DNA of 64,000 nt from JAGWRA01 sp035534615 (GTDB lineage Bacteria > Acidobacteriota > Vicinamibacteria > Vicinamibacterales > CAVVIG01), in NCBI GenBank assembly GCA_035534615.1, contig DATLRO010000070.1:1-64000 (forward strand), in the 5' to 3' direction. Each line of letters opens with the position of its first letter. Position 1 is the stretch's first letter. The position numbers were made by a program, and so were the translations under genes. Below are positions 52,205 through 60,359 of this stretch, piece after piece. Under the pieces are notes generated by a model, which did not search any database, was not told the DNA's origin, and worked only from the letters and a program-made list of their open reading frames with translations.

Positions 52205-53365
52205 ATGAACCTGCCCGTCTATCTCGATTCGCACGCCACGACACCGGTCGATCCCCGCGTGCTCGACGCCATGCTGCCGTACTTCACGGAGCGCTTCGGC
52301 AACCCGTCGAGCCGCAGCCACGCGTTCGGCTGGGCGGCCGATGAAGCCGTGGAGCGCGCCCGCGAGCAGGTGGCGGCGCTCATCGGCGCGAACCTCCGCG
52401 AAGTCGTCTTCACCAGCGGCGCGACCGAGTCGAACAACCTGGCGATCCGGGGGGTGGCCGCGCCGAAGGCGTCCGGTCACGTCATCACCGCCGTCACCGA
52501 GCACAAGGCCGTGCTCGACCCGTGCCGTCGTCTCGAGCGAGAGGGGTTCCGCGTCACGTATCTGCGCGTCGGCCGGGACGGACTCGTCGACCCGGACGAG
52601 GTGCGCGCCGCGATCGCGGCCGACACGATCCTGATCTCGATCATGGCGGCGAACAACGAGATCGGCGTGCTGCAGCCGATCGAGACGATCGGCCGCCTGG
52701 CCAGGGAGCGGGGCCTGCTGTTTCACACCGACGCCGTGCAGGCGATCGGCAAGGTGCCGTTCGACGTCAAGGCGCTCGGCGTCGATCTGGCGTCGATCAG
52801 CGCGCACAAGCTGTACGGGCCGAAAGGGGTCGGTGCGCTGTACGTGAGGCGCCGCCACCCGCGGGTGGAGCCGGTGCCGCTGGCCGACGGCGGCGGGCAG
52901 GAGCGCGGCCTGCGCCCCGGCACCCTCAACGTGCCGGGCATCGTCGGACTGGGCGCGGCTGCCGAGCTCTGCCGGCTGGAGATGCGCGCGGAGACCGACC
53001 GGCTTCGCGGCCTGCGCGACCGGCTGCTCGGCGGGCTGGACGCCCGGGTGCCCGGTCTGCGGGTCAACGGATCGATGAGCGAACGGCTGCCGCACAACCT
53101 GAACGTCGCGTTCCCGGGCGTCGAGGGCGAGGCGCTGGTGATGGGGCTCAAGGACGTGGCCGTGTCGTCCGGCTCGGCGTGCACGTCCGCGAGCATCGAG
53201 CCGTCGCACGTCCTCAAAGGGCTGGGCCTGAGCGACGACATGGCCCGCGCCTCGATCCGGTTCGGCCTCTCGCGGTTCACGACGGAGGAGGAGATCGACT
53301 TCGCCGTCGACGCCGTCAGCCGACTCGTCGTCCGGCTGCGTGAGATGTCGCCGCTGCGAGGGTAG
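52205..53365 (+). CDS. iscS: cysteine desulfurase
   Basis: A 386-residue PLP enzyme taking sulfur from cysteine to a persulfide. MNLPVYLDSHATTPVDPRV opens it, the PLP Lys is in SISAHKLYGPKGVGALY, and the catalytic Cys is in SSGSACTSASIEPSHVL, the longer loop of the IscS type. It lies 26 bases after iscR and before iscU, supporting a cluster-assembly role. Confidence 0.93.
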   Translation: MNLPVYLDSHATTPVDPRVLDAMLPYFTERFGNPSSRSHAFGWAADEAVERAREQVAALIGANLREVVFTSGATESNNLAIRGVAAPKASGHVITAVTEHKAVLDPCRRLEREGFRVTYLRVGRDGLVDPDEVRAAIAADTILISIMAANNEIGVLQPIETIGRLARERGLLFHTDAVQAIGKVPFDVKALGVDLASISAHKLYGPKGVGALYVRRRHPRVEPVPLADGGGQERGLRPGTLNVPGIVGLGAAAELCRLEMRAETDRLRGLRDRLLGGLDARVPGLRVNGSMSERLPHNLNVAFPGVEGEALVMGLKDVAVSSGSACTSASIEPSHVLKGLGLSDDMARASIRFGLSRFTTEEEIDFAVDAVSRLVVRLREMSPLRG

Positions 53366-53368
53366 GTC

Positions 53369-53392
53369 GAGCACCGAGCACCGAGCCCCGAC
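53369..53392 (+). repeat. heptamer array between iscS and iscU
   Basis: GAGCACC, GAGCACC, GAGCCCC, GA: three seven-base units in the 36-base gap between two genes of one operon. Confidence 0.75.
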
Positions 53393-53401
53393 ATTCACCC
53401 C

Positions 53402-53833
53402 ATGCCTTACCCCCCTGAGGTCCTCGACCACTTCGAGCATCCGCGCCGGGTCGGCTCGCTGCCTGCGTCCGATCCGGCGGTCGGCACCGGCTTCGTGCAG
53501 GCGCCGCAGCACGGCGACGTGATCCGGCTGCAGCTGCAGGTGGCGCCGGAGGGGGAGCGGGTCACCGATGCGCGGTTCAAGGCCTACGGCTGTGGCTGGG
53601 CCATCGCCTGCGCCAGCCTGGCGGCCGATCGGATGCCGGGGCGAAGCCTGGACGAGGTGCTGGCGATCGGGCGCGACGAGCTCGCGCGCGCGCTGAGCCT
53701 GCCGGCGGATAAAATGCATTGTGCCCGGCTCGCCGAGGAGGCGGTCGCGGCGGCGGTGGCGGACATCCGGCGCAAACGTGCCGGGGCGGCCGCGCTTGAT
53801 GGCGCCGGCGGCCGGGAACGGGAGATCCGATGA
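53402..53833 (+). CDS. iscU: IscU-like iron-sulfur scaffold with His in place of the first ligand Cys
   Basis: A 143-residue IscU/NifU-N scaffold. The ligand set aligns with E. coli IscU by position: residue 37 is His in APQHGDVIRLQ (normally PxCGD), D39 is kept, C64 is in YGCGWAIACASLAADR, and H106-C107 are in KMHCARLAEEAV. Thus one of three cysteine ligands is His. An extra Cys lies six residues after C64. The cluster could be bound by mixed ligands, or the protein could be a sulfur-transfer derivative. Its stop overlaps the next start (ATGA). Confidence 0.82.
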   Translation: MPYPPEVLDHFEHPRRVGSLPASDPAVGTGFVQAPQHGDVIRLQLQVAPEGERVTDARFKAYGCGWAIACASLAADRMPGRSLDEVLAIGRDELARALSLPADKMHCARLAEEAVAAAVADIRRKRAGAAALDGAGGREREIR

Positions 53834-54336
53834 CGAATCGCCTGTCGATCTGGATCGTGGCGCTCGTCCTGCTGCCGCTTCCGGCCAGCGCCGCGCCGGC
53901 ATCGCATCCGCGCCCGGCCGCGCCACCCGCGGCCGCCGCGCAGCCGGCCGCCGCACAGCCGGCCGCCGCACAGCCGGCCGCCGTGCGGCCGGCGCCGCGC
54001 GCGGCGGTGCCGCCTCACGCCCCTGTGCGCCGGACGAGGCCGGCGTCCACTCCGCCGGCGCTCGGACGGTCGCCCGATGCCTTCATCCCGCCCGCGCCCG
54101 TCCCGCCGATGCACCCGCACGTGCTCGGGCTGTTCAGGCACTTCGATGCGACGGTCGGCCCGGTGCCGTTCGGCGCGCCGACTGCGGCCGATTTTCTCCG
54201 TCTGACCACGCCGGACGCGTTCCGGACGCCGGCGATCAATATCGGTGCCCTGATCGCGCACTTCGCCCACCGTGCGCGGGCCGCGCGCGCCGCGCGTGCC
54301 GCCGCGGCTCCCGCGGGCAATGCCGGCAAGCCTTAG
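53830..54336 (+). CDS. secreted Ala/Pro-rich protein, member of a local paralogous pair
   Basis: A 168-residue protein with a signal peptide (SIWIVALVLLPLPASAAP) and an Ala/Pro-rich middle. The latter holds three QPAAA repeats encoded by 15-base tandem repeats. The C-terminal domain contains GPVPFGAPTAADFLRLTTPD and AFRTPAI. The same domain occurs in the next plus-strand gene. I recognise no family. It is translationally coupled to iscU, which is odd for an exported protein. Confidence 0.72.
   Translation: MTNRLSIWIVALVLLPLPASAAPASHPRPAAPPAAAAQPAAAQPAAAQPAAVRPAPRAAVPPHAPVRRTRPASTPPALGRSPDAFIPPAPVPPMHPHVLGLFRHFDATVGPVPFGAPTAADFLRLTTPDAFRTPAINIGALIAHFAHRARAARAARAAAAPAGNAGKP
53941..53985 (+). 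repeat. three 15-base tandem repeats in a coding region
   Basis: CAGCCGGCCGCCGCA occurs three times in a row, the last copy with a change at its end, encoding QPAAA units. Confidence 0.85.
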
Positions 54337-54341
54337 AGTGT

Positions 54342-54471
54342 GTTTCAGAATGAACTGATGGCGGGGCCTGTCGCGGGACAGCCCCACCCGTCCTCGGCCC
54401 GAACAGCGCCCGTCACGGCCGGCCTGCGCGGCGGTCCCGTCCCGCGCCACGGCGAGCGCTGATTCTGAAAC
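54342..54471. repeat. 130-base element with GTTTCAGAAT inverted ends (MITE-like)
   Basis: GTTTCAGAAT (54342-54351) and its inverse ATTCTGAAAC (54462-54471) bracket a GC-rich noncoding stretch. It lies in the 243-base gap between the two paralogous secreted-protein genes. No transposase is present. Size and ends suggest a miniature inverted-repeat element or an insertion-sequence remnant; target duplications were not evident. Confidence 0.5.
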
Positions 54472-54579
54472 GTGCTTTCAGTGCGGAACGTCGTGTTTCG
54501 GCTGCTGCCGCGGCCAGTCCGGGCCGGGCTGGCGCCCGCCGGGCTTGAGCGCGCGCGGTCGCTGTGAGACGATGGCTGT

Positions 54580-54999
54580 ATGCTGGCGAAGGTACGGGGA
54601 CGCCGGGTCTGCGGATACGCGATCCTGGTGGCGCTGGCAGGCGTCGGGCTGGCGCCCGCGCAAGCCGCGCCGCCGGCAGCCTCTTCGTCCGCGGCCTCCG
54701 CACCGGCCGATTCGTTCAAGCACGACACGGCGCCCTACTCGGTCGGCCGGGTGGCCCGGATGCTCGCCGAGGCTCCTCCGGGCGACGCGCTCCATCTGAA
54801 CTACAACGTCGTGGTCGTCGGCCAGACCCCTCCGCCCGAACTGTTCAAGGACTTCAATCTGGACCAGGGCGCCGTGCCGTTTGGTGCCCCGACGGCGCAG
54901 GATTTCCTCAATCTGACGACGCCGGACGCATTCAAGACGCCGGCGATCCCGTTCGCGCCGCTCCTGCAGTGGCTCGTCACGCGCATCAAGCACCACTGA
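54580..54999 (+). CDS. secreted protein, second member of the paralogous pair
   Basis: A 139-residue protein with a signal peptide (GYAILVALAGVGLAPAQAAP), a short Ala/Ser-rich linker and a C-terminal domain containing GAVPFGAPTAQDFLNLTTPD and AFKTPAIPFAPLL. That block is about 75% identical to the block in the preceding gene, while the rest differs. No cysteine or catalytic motif is evident. Function unknown. Confidence 0.72.
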   Translation: MLAKVRGRRVCGYAILVALAGVGLAPAQAAPPAASSSAASAPADSFKHDTAPYSVGRVARMLAEAPPGDALHLNYNVVVVGQTPPPELFKDFNLDQGAVPFGAPTAQDFLNLTTPDAFKTPAIPFAPLLQWLVTRIKHH

Positions 55000-55100
55000 C
55001 CGCCGGCGGCTCGTCCGGCCCGGCCTCCGTGCTCGAAATCGGGCTGTGGTACACTGCCCGGGACCTCTTCCGATAGTGACCTGTCATCCTCGACCATCTC

Positions 55101-55925
55101 ATGAAGATTGCCATTGCACACAGTCCGGACTCGGACGATGCGTTCATGTTCTACGGGCTGGCCAGCGGCCAGGTGCCGTCCGGCGGATTCGAGATCGAGC
55201 ACGTCCTGTCCGACATCGAGACGCTGAACCGGGCCGCGTTCGACGGGAAGTACGAAGTCACGGCCGTCTCGTTCAACGCCTACACGCATCTGACCGACAA
55301 GTACGTGCTGTTGCCGCACGGCGCGAGCATGGGTGATCGCTACGGCCCGATCGTCGTGGCGCGCAACGGGGCGCCGGCGTCGCTGGCCGGCGTCACGGTC
55401 GCCATCCCGGGCGAGATGACCACCGCGTTTCTCGCGCTGCGGATGTACGACCCGCACGTTCGGTACGTCGTGATGCCGTTCGACCGGATTCAGGAGGCGG
55501 TGCGCGACGGCGAGGTGGCGGCCGGCCTGCTGATTCACGAAGGCCAGCTGACGTACGCGGATGACGGCCTGCAGAAGATCGTCGACCTGGGCGAGTGGTG
55601 GGCCGATCTCACCGGCGGGCTGCCGCTGCCGCTCGGCGGCAACGTCATCCGGCGCGATCTCGGGCCGGAGACGATCGCCACGCTGTCGCGCCTGCTGCAC
55701 GACAGCATCGCCTACGCCCTGAGCCACCGGCAGGAAGCGGTCGACTACGCGATGCAGTTCGGGCGCGGGCTCGACCGGGGCAAGACCGATCGCTTCGTGG
55801 GGATGTACGTGAACGACCTGACGCTCGACTACGGCCCGCGCGGCCGGGCGGCCGTGCAGCGGCTGTTCGACGAGGCCTACGCGAAGCAGCTGATCCCGAA
55901 GCCGCTCAAAGCCGAGTTCGCATAG
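55101..55925 (+). CDS. mqnD: 1,4-dihydroxy-6-naphthoate synthase (futalosine pathway)
   Basis: A 274-residue MqnA/MqnD-family enzyme. It opens MKIAIAHSPDSDDAFMFYGL, diagnostic of MqnD, which turns cyclic dehypoxanthine futalosine into dihydroxynaphthoate for menaquinone. GGLPLPLGGNVIRRDLG is also characteristic. This implies the futalosine rather than the MenB route. No other mqn gene is in the window; ubiE at 39962 would supply the final methylation. Confidence 0.9.
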   Translation: MKIAIAHSPDSDDAFMFYGLASGQVPSGGFEIEHVLSDIETLNRAAFDGKYEVTAVSFNAYTHLTDKYVLLPHGASMGDRYGPIVVARNGAPASLAGVTVAIPGEMTTAFLALRMYDPHVRYVVMPFDRIQEAVRDGEVAAGLLIHEGQLTYADDGLQKIVDLGEWWADLTGGLPLPLGGNVIRRDLGPETIATLSRLLHDSIAYALSHRQEAVDYAMQFGRGLDRGKTDRFVGMYVNDLTLDYGPRGRAAVQRLFDEAYAKQLIPKPLKAEFA

Positions 55926-55943
55926 GGCTCGGCGCCAGGGCGC

Positions 55944-57740
55944 TCATTCCCGCGATTGCCGATCGGCCGGGTCGTAGAGCCGGACGACCGTCCCGTCGTT
56001 CCACTCCTCGAGCGGTCGCCAGTCGAGCCGCCCGTCGCGGCTCTCGGCGGCGAACCGCTTGCGGAACACCGGCACCTCCCATCCTTCGAGCAGGAAGTAC
56101 GGATGCAGGCCGCGCGCGCGAAGCACGGCCAGCGCCTGGTCGAGGCGGTTCGGCGGCAGCCAGTCGTACCGCAACGTCCAGCGGCGCGCGTAGAGCCGCA
56201 GGCTGCCGGATTCCTGCATGGAAAAGAAGATCGCGTTGGGAGGGGTGCCGCGCGCCAGGTCGCGTCCGACCTCGACATAGTGCCGCTCCTGGCGCTGCAG
56301 GCGGAAGACTCCTCGATCCCGTGCTGTGGAGACCTGCCAGCCCGCCACGAGGACGAGGAGCAGCATCGTCAGCGCGAAGCGCGGCGCTCGGCGCGCGCCG
56401 CGAAGCGCCATCAGAATTCCTCCGGCCGCCAGCACGAGCAGGAGCGGCAACCCGGGCAGCAGGTAGCGCAGGTACCACCAGGCGCCGAACCGCAGGAAGA
56501 CGAGGTACGACGCGAGCAGGAGCAGCAGGAACAGGGCGAGGCCGGCGCGGACATGACGGCGCTCGAGCGGGCCCGGCGCCCGGCACGTCGCCAGGCAGAA
56601 CGGCAGAACAGCCGCCAGGACGAAAGGCGTCTGCGTTTCCAGGAGCCAGACGGTGTAATCCCGCAGGTTCGGCAGGACGTTCGCCAGGGCGTACAGGCCG
56701 GCGGCGTCGCCGTACCCGGACCGCCAGGGGGCGCCGTACAGATGCTGATTGAGCAGGGCGACGCCGGCGATCCCCGGCAGGACGCCCAGGGTGAGGCGGA
56801 GCAGCCGGCCGGCGGACGCCCGTGTCGGCCGCAGCGATCCCGATTCCGGCGGGCAGACAATCCAGGCGAGCGCGAGCACGAGCGGCGCCAGATTCGGCCG
56901 GATGGCGATCGCCAGCCCCGCCGTGAGTCCGCAGGCGAACGGCGATCCCAGCAGCGAGAAAATCAGCGCCAGCGTCCACGCGGCCGCCGCCGGCACGTCG
57001 CTCATGGGAGAGACGAGCTGAAACAGGAAGGAGGGGCTGAGCGCCAGCAGCAGCGCCGCGATCAGCCCCGCGGTGTCGTCGAACAGCAGGCGTCCGAGCA
57101 GAAACGTCAGGCCGACGGCGAGCCCGCCGAACAGCGGGACGATCAGGTACGGGCCGTTCGCCCCCGCGACGGCGCGTCCGGCAGCCATCAGCAGCGGCAG
57201 GCCGGGCGGGTACTTCGGGACGATCGTGTGCGGAGCGACGCCGGGAGCGGCGCCGAGCGGCGTCAGGGTCCGGTCGGCATTCGGCCAGGGCAGGCCCCGC
57301 GCGAGCGCGCTCTGATCGATCGTCAGGCTGCCGCTGAGCCACTCCCGCGCCTGGCTGACGTACCCGTAGGAATCGTCGCCTCCCGCGGCGAACGTCCCCC
57401 AGTGCAGGCCCACCACGATGGTCAGCACGACCGGCAGCAGCGGCAGCCAGGGGCGCGCCCTCCCGAGCGCGCGGCCGGTACGGCGGATGTCCGCCGGAAT
57501 CCCCGGGAGGAAGAGGATGACGTAAAGCAGCGCGCCGATGACGCCGAGCAGCAGCGGACGGACGGGATCGCGGGCCGACAGTCTGAGGGATCCCAGCATC
57601 CAGATGCCGCCGCCGGTCAGCGCGACCGCGAGCGCGGCGCTGAATCCGACCAGTGCCACGGCGAGCAGTACTCGTCGGACGACGGGGTGTCGCAGATCCA
57701 GCACGTGGGAAGTCCTGTCCGCCGCACGCGTCGAGCTCAT
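55944..57740 (-). CDS. GT39-type membrane glycosyltransferase-like protein
   Basis: A 598-residue protein with about 12 membrane helices. The first periplasmic loop holds GGDDSYGYVSQAREWL, with the acidic residue expected of GT39/ArnT-like enzymes that use polyprenyl-phosphate sugars. KYPPGLPLLMAAGR is also typical. A soluble C-terminal part follows (NAIFFSMQESGSLRLYARR). Donor and acceptor are unknown. ATG 57740 is preferred over the GTG two codons upstream. Confidence 0.78.
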   Translation of the reverse strand: MSSTRAADRTSHVLDLRHPVVRRVLLAVALVGFSAALAVALTGGGIWMLGSLRLSARDPVRPLLLGVIGALLYVILFLPGIPADIRRTGRALGRARPWLPLLPVVLTIVVGLHWGTFAAGGDDSYGYVSQAREWLSGSLTIDQSALARGLPWPNADRTLTPLGAAPGVAPHTIVPKYPPGLPLLMAAGRAVAGANGPYLIVPLFGGLAVGLTFLLGRLLFDDTAGLIAALLLALSPSFLFQLVSPMSDVPAAAAWTLALIFSLLGSPFACGLTAGLAIAIRPNLAPLVLALAWIVCPPESGSLRPTRASAGRLLRLTLGVLPGIAGVALLNQHLYGAPWRSGYGDAAGLYALANVLPNLRDYTVWLLETQTPFVLAAVLPFCLATCRAPGPLERRHVRAGLALFLLLLLASYLVFLRFGAWWYLRYLLPGLPLLLVLAAGGILMALRGARRAPRFALTMLLLVLVAGWQVSTARDRGVFRLQRQERHYVEVGRDLARGTPPNAIFFSMQESGSLRLYARRWTLRYDWLPPNRLDQALAVLRARGLHPYFLLEGWEVPVFRKRFAAESRDGRLDWRPLEEWNDGTVVRLYDPADRQSRE

Positions 57741-57828
57741 GCGCACTCGAGGCGGTGCCGGCTGCGAACGTAGAACGCGGAAGGGAAAAAGGGAACCCCG
57801 CGCGGTCCGGTTGTGTGAAAGGCGCGCG

Positions 57829-58674
57829 TTACGCGGTGCCCGAATCGAGCGGCTCCTCGGGCGCCAGGACCGGCGCCACCTCCACGCCGAGGCTGTTCGC
57901 GATGAGGGCGTGCAGCTGGCGCACGCCTTCTCCGAGGCTGGCCGGGCCGGGCTGCAGGATGTAGGTCGACTTCACTTCGAAGATCCGGCCGGTCTTCACG
58001 GCGGTCACGTCGCGCCAGCCGGCACGGCCCGCGATCGTCGCCTTGCGGACCTTCTTGCCGCACCAGGAGGCGATGACGATCTCCGGGTCGCGCGCGGCCA
58101 CCTCCGCCGGCTGCAGGATGCGGTCTTTCGCGAGGCGCGCATCGCTCAACTCCGGGAACAGCGGCTCGCCGCCGGCGATCGTCACCAGTTCCTCGACCCA
58201 CTGGATGCCGGCAATCAGCGGGTCGTCCCATTCCTCGAAGAACACCCGCGGGCGGCGGGGGAAGTGCGCCGCCGACGCGCGGATCGCGTTCAGCCGCCCC
58301 TCGAAGGCGGCCGCCAGCGCCTCGGCGCGCCCGCCGCAGCCGACCAGGCCGCCGAGCATCCGGACCATCTGGAGGATTTCGGCGACGCTGCGCTGGTTGA
58401 ACGTGAAGACCGGCAGCCCCCGGCGGACCAGCTCGGCGGCGATGTCGGCCTGCAGATCGGAGAACGCCAGGATGAGATCGGGCTTCAGCGCCACGATCTT
58501 CTCGATCCGCGCGTGGATGAACGCCGAGACGCGCGGCTTCTGCCGCGCCTCCGGCGGCCGCAGCGTGTAGCCCGAGACGCCGACGATCCGGTCCCCGGCG
58601 CCGAGCAGGTAGAGCGTCTCGGTCGTTTCCTCGGTGAGGCAGACGATCCGCTCCGGGTACGGTGGCTGGGTCAC
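57829..58674 (-). CDS. BtuF-like substrate-binding protein without a signal peptide
   Basis: A 281-residue protein of the class III periplasmic-binding fold (PERIVCLTEETTETLYLLG, RIEKIVALKPDLILAFSDLQ). It has no signal peptide or lipobox, so it should be cytosolic or act in another context. It ends the cobalamin operon. The GTG start overlaps the PP-loop gene's stop as GTGA, which fixes the start. It could be a cytosolic corrinoid-binding protein. Confidence 0.82.
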   Translation of the reverse strand: MTQPPYPERIVCLTEETTETLYLLGAGDRIVGVSGYTLRPPEARQKPRVSAFIHARIEKIVALKPDLILAFSDLQADIAAELVRRGLPVFTFNQRSVAEILQMVRMLGGLVGCGGRAEALAAAFEGRLNAIRASAAHFPRRPRVFFEEWDDPLIAGIQWVEELVTIAGGEPLFPELSDARLAKDRILQPAEVAARDPEIVIASWCGKKVRKATIAGRAGWRDVTAVKTGRIFEVKSTYILQPGPASLGEGVRQLHALIANSLGVEVAPVLAPEEPLDSGTA

Positions 58675-59354
58675 GGACGGACCTCCGCGCCTCGCGGCAG
58701 CAGATCGGCAAAGACGAAGCCGTCGCGCTCGATCACCACGCCCGCCTCGACGATGATCGGCGCGGCGAACATCGGCCCGTCGTACACGAACGAGTGAAAC
58801 TCGCCGCGCTCGCCGCACGGGTCGACGCCGGGGCCGATCTCGTCGAGCAGCGCGGCGTCGAACTCCCGGCCGGCGAAGCGGCGATCGAGCACCCGCGGGT
58901 CGACGGTGGTCAGGCGGGCCCGGAGGCCGCCGGCGATCATCTCCCGCGCGAGGGCGGCGGTCGGGCGCTGCCAGAGCGGAAAGACCGGCGTCAATCCGGA
59001 TCCGGCCAGCTTCGCCTCACGATACGCCCGGACGTCCTCCAGGAAGAGGTCGCCGAACGCGATGTGGGTGAAGCCCTCCGCGACCGCCCGGCCGGTCGTC
59101 GCGGTCATGCGCCGCTCGTACTCCTCGTTCGTGCACGGCCAGGGGAGCGGCACCTGCCACAGCGGGAGTCCGGCCGCGCGCGCCTGGGCCTCCAGCAGCT
59201 CCTGCCGGACGGCGTGCATCGCCACCCGTCCCACCTCCTCGTTCACCGTCGTCAACAGCGCGCCGATGTCCCAGGCGCCGCTCTGCCGCAGCACGTGCAG
59301 CATCCACCCGCTGTCTTTGCCGCTGCTCCAGGACACCAGAAGTCGATTGGACAT
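58671..59354 (-). CDS. PP-loop ATP pyrophosphatase (diphthine-ammonia ligase-like)
   Basis: A 227-residue adenine-nucleotide alpha hydrolase-like protein. The PP-loop SWSSGKDSGWMLHVL is at the N-terminus; ERRMTATTGRAVAEGFTHIAFGDLFLEDVR and GERGEFHSFVYDGPMF complete the MJ0570/DPH6-type domain. Bacteria lack diphthamide, so the substrate differs; location in a cobalamin operon suggests a corrinoid side-chain amidation or salvage step. A heptamer array lies just upstream. Confidence 0.83.
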   Translation of the reverse strand: MSNRLLVSWSSGKDSGWMLHVLRQSGAWDIGALLTTVNEEVGRVAMHAVRQELLEAQARAAGLPLWQVPLPWPCTNEEYERRMTATTGRAVAEGFTHIAFGDLFLEDVRAYREAKLAGSGLTPVFPLWQRPTAALAREMIAGGLRARLTTVDPRVLDRRFAGREFDAALLDEIGPGVDPCGERGEFHSFVYDGPMFAAPIIVEAGVVIERDGFVFADLLPRGAEVRP

Positions 59355-59360
59355 GGGGTG

Positions 59361-59424
59361 TTCACTCACCACTCATCACTCATCACTCATCACTCATTCC
59401 TCATTCCTCATTCCCTATTCCTTA
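59361..59424 (-). repeat. heptamer array at the btuF 3' end
   Basis: On the minus strand it reads AAGGAAT, AGGGAAT, GAGGAAT (twice), then GAGTGAT (three times) and GAGTGGT, all seven-base units. The btuF stop TAG lies inside it, and the array ends a few bases before the PP-loop gene's ATG. Confidence 0.88.
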
Positions 59425-60359
59425 TCTTTCATTTCGCCGCGCACCGCCTTCCAGTCTACGTCCGGGTGCAGCGCCCGGGCGAGTTGTTCGGTCGCTTCGG
59501 CGATGCGGGGGCCCGGAACCATGAGGTCGTTGCCGACGAGCAGCTCGACGCGGTGGTGGCGGACAGCCGGGACCGATCCGAGCACCTGCCAGCTGTCGCG
59601 ATCGCGCGCCAGGTCGACGGGCGACATCGGCCGCTCGTGCAGCTCCAGAATCACCTGCGGGGCGAGTTCCAGCACGGTCTCGGTCGAGATCTGCACCGAT
59701 TGCCGTTTGACGCCGGCGAAGACGTTGTCGCCGCCGGCGATCTGCAGCATGTCGCTGAGGAACCCGACGCCGCCGCTGGCATAGATGCCGCTCAGGGCGA
59801 ACGGCGTCCGCTCGAAGACCAGCAGCGTGCGCGGCCGCGGGCGGCCGGCGACCGCGGCCCGCACGGCATCGAGCTGCCGCGTCAGGCGGTCGGCGAGCGC
59901 GTCGGCGTCCGGCGCCGATCCGACGCGGGCGCCGAGCCGGCGGATGGTCGTCATGATCGCCTGCAGGCCGGCCGTCCCGACCGGAAACGACGCGATGCCG
60001 GCCCGCGCCAGCTGCTGCATGAGGCCGCGCTGCGAGGGATCGACGATCACCAGATCGGGCCTGAGCGTCAGGATCCGCTCCAGATCGGGATCCAGCAGCG
60101 CGCCGACGCGGGGCAGCCGGTTCACCTGCGGCGGCTCGTGATCGTAGCTGCTGACCGCCACGACCCGCGGGCCGGCGCCGATCGCGAACAGCATCTCCGT
60201 CACCGCCGGGACGAGCGAGATGATGCGGGTCGGCCGGCCGGCCGGTGCGGCGGCCGCGGCTGGCGGCGCGAGCGGTCCGGCCGGGGCGAATCCGGACAGG
60301 CCGATCGCCAGCGCGCAGGCGGCGATCAGTCGGACACTGCGGCGTGCGGTCGTCTCCAT
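59415..60359 (-). CDS. btuF: cobalamin-type ABC transporter substrate-binding protein
   Basis: A 314-residue exported binding protein. A signal peptide (RLIAACALAIGLSGFAPAGP) precedes the fold: TRIISLVPAVTEMLFAIGAG, LPRVGALLDPDLERILTLRPDLVIV. It would deliver cobalamin or corrinoids to the BtuC-BtuD importer. ATG 60359 overlaps the btuC stop by one base. Its C-terminal KDKE and stop codon lie in the heptamer array. Confidence 0.88.
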   Translation of the reverse strand: METTARRSVRLIAACALAIGLSGFAPAGPLAPPAAAAAPAGRPTRIISLVPAVTEMLFAIGAGPRVVAVSSYDHEPPQVNRLPRVGALLDPDLERILTLRPDLVIVDPSQRGLMQQLARAGIASFPVGTAGLQAIMTTIRRLGARVGSAPDADALADRLTRQLDAVRAAVAGRPRPRTLLVFERTPFALSGIYASGGVGFLSDMLQIAGGDNVFAGVKRQSVQISTETVLELAPQVILELHERPMSPVDLARDRDSWQVLGSVPAVRHHRVELLVGNDLMVPGPRIAEATEQLARALHPDVDWKAVRGEMKDKE

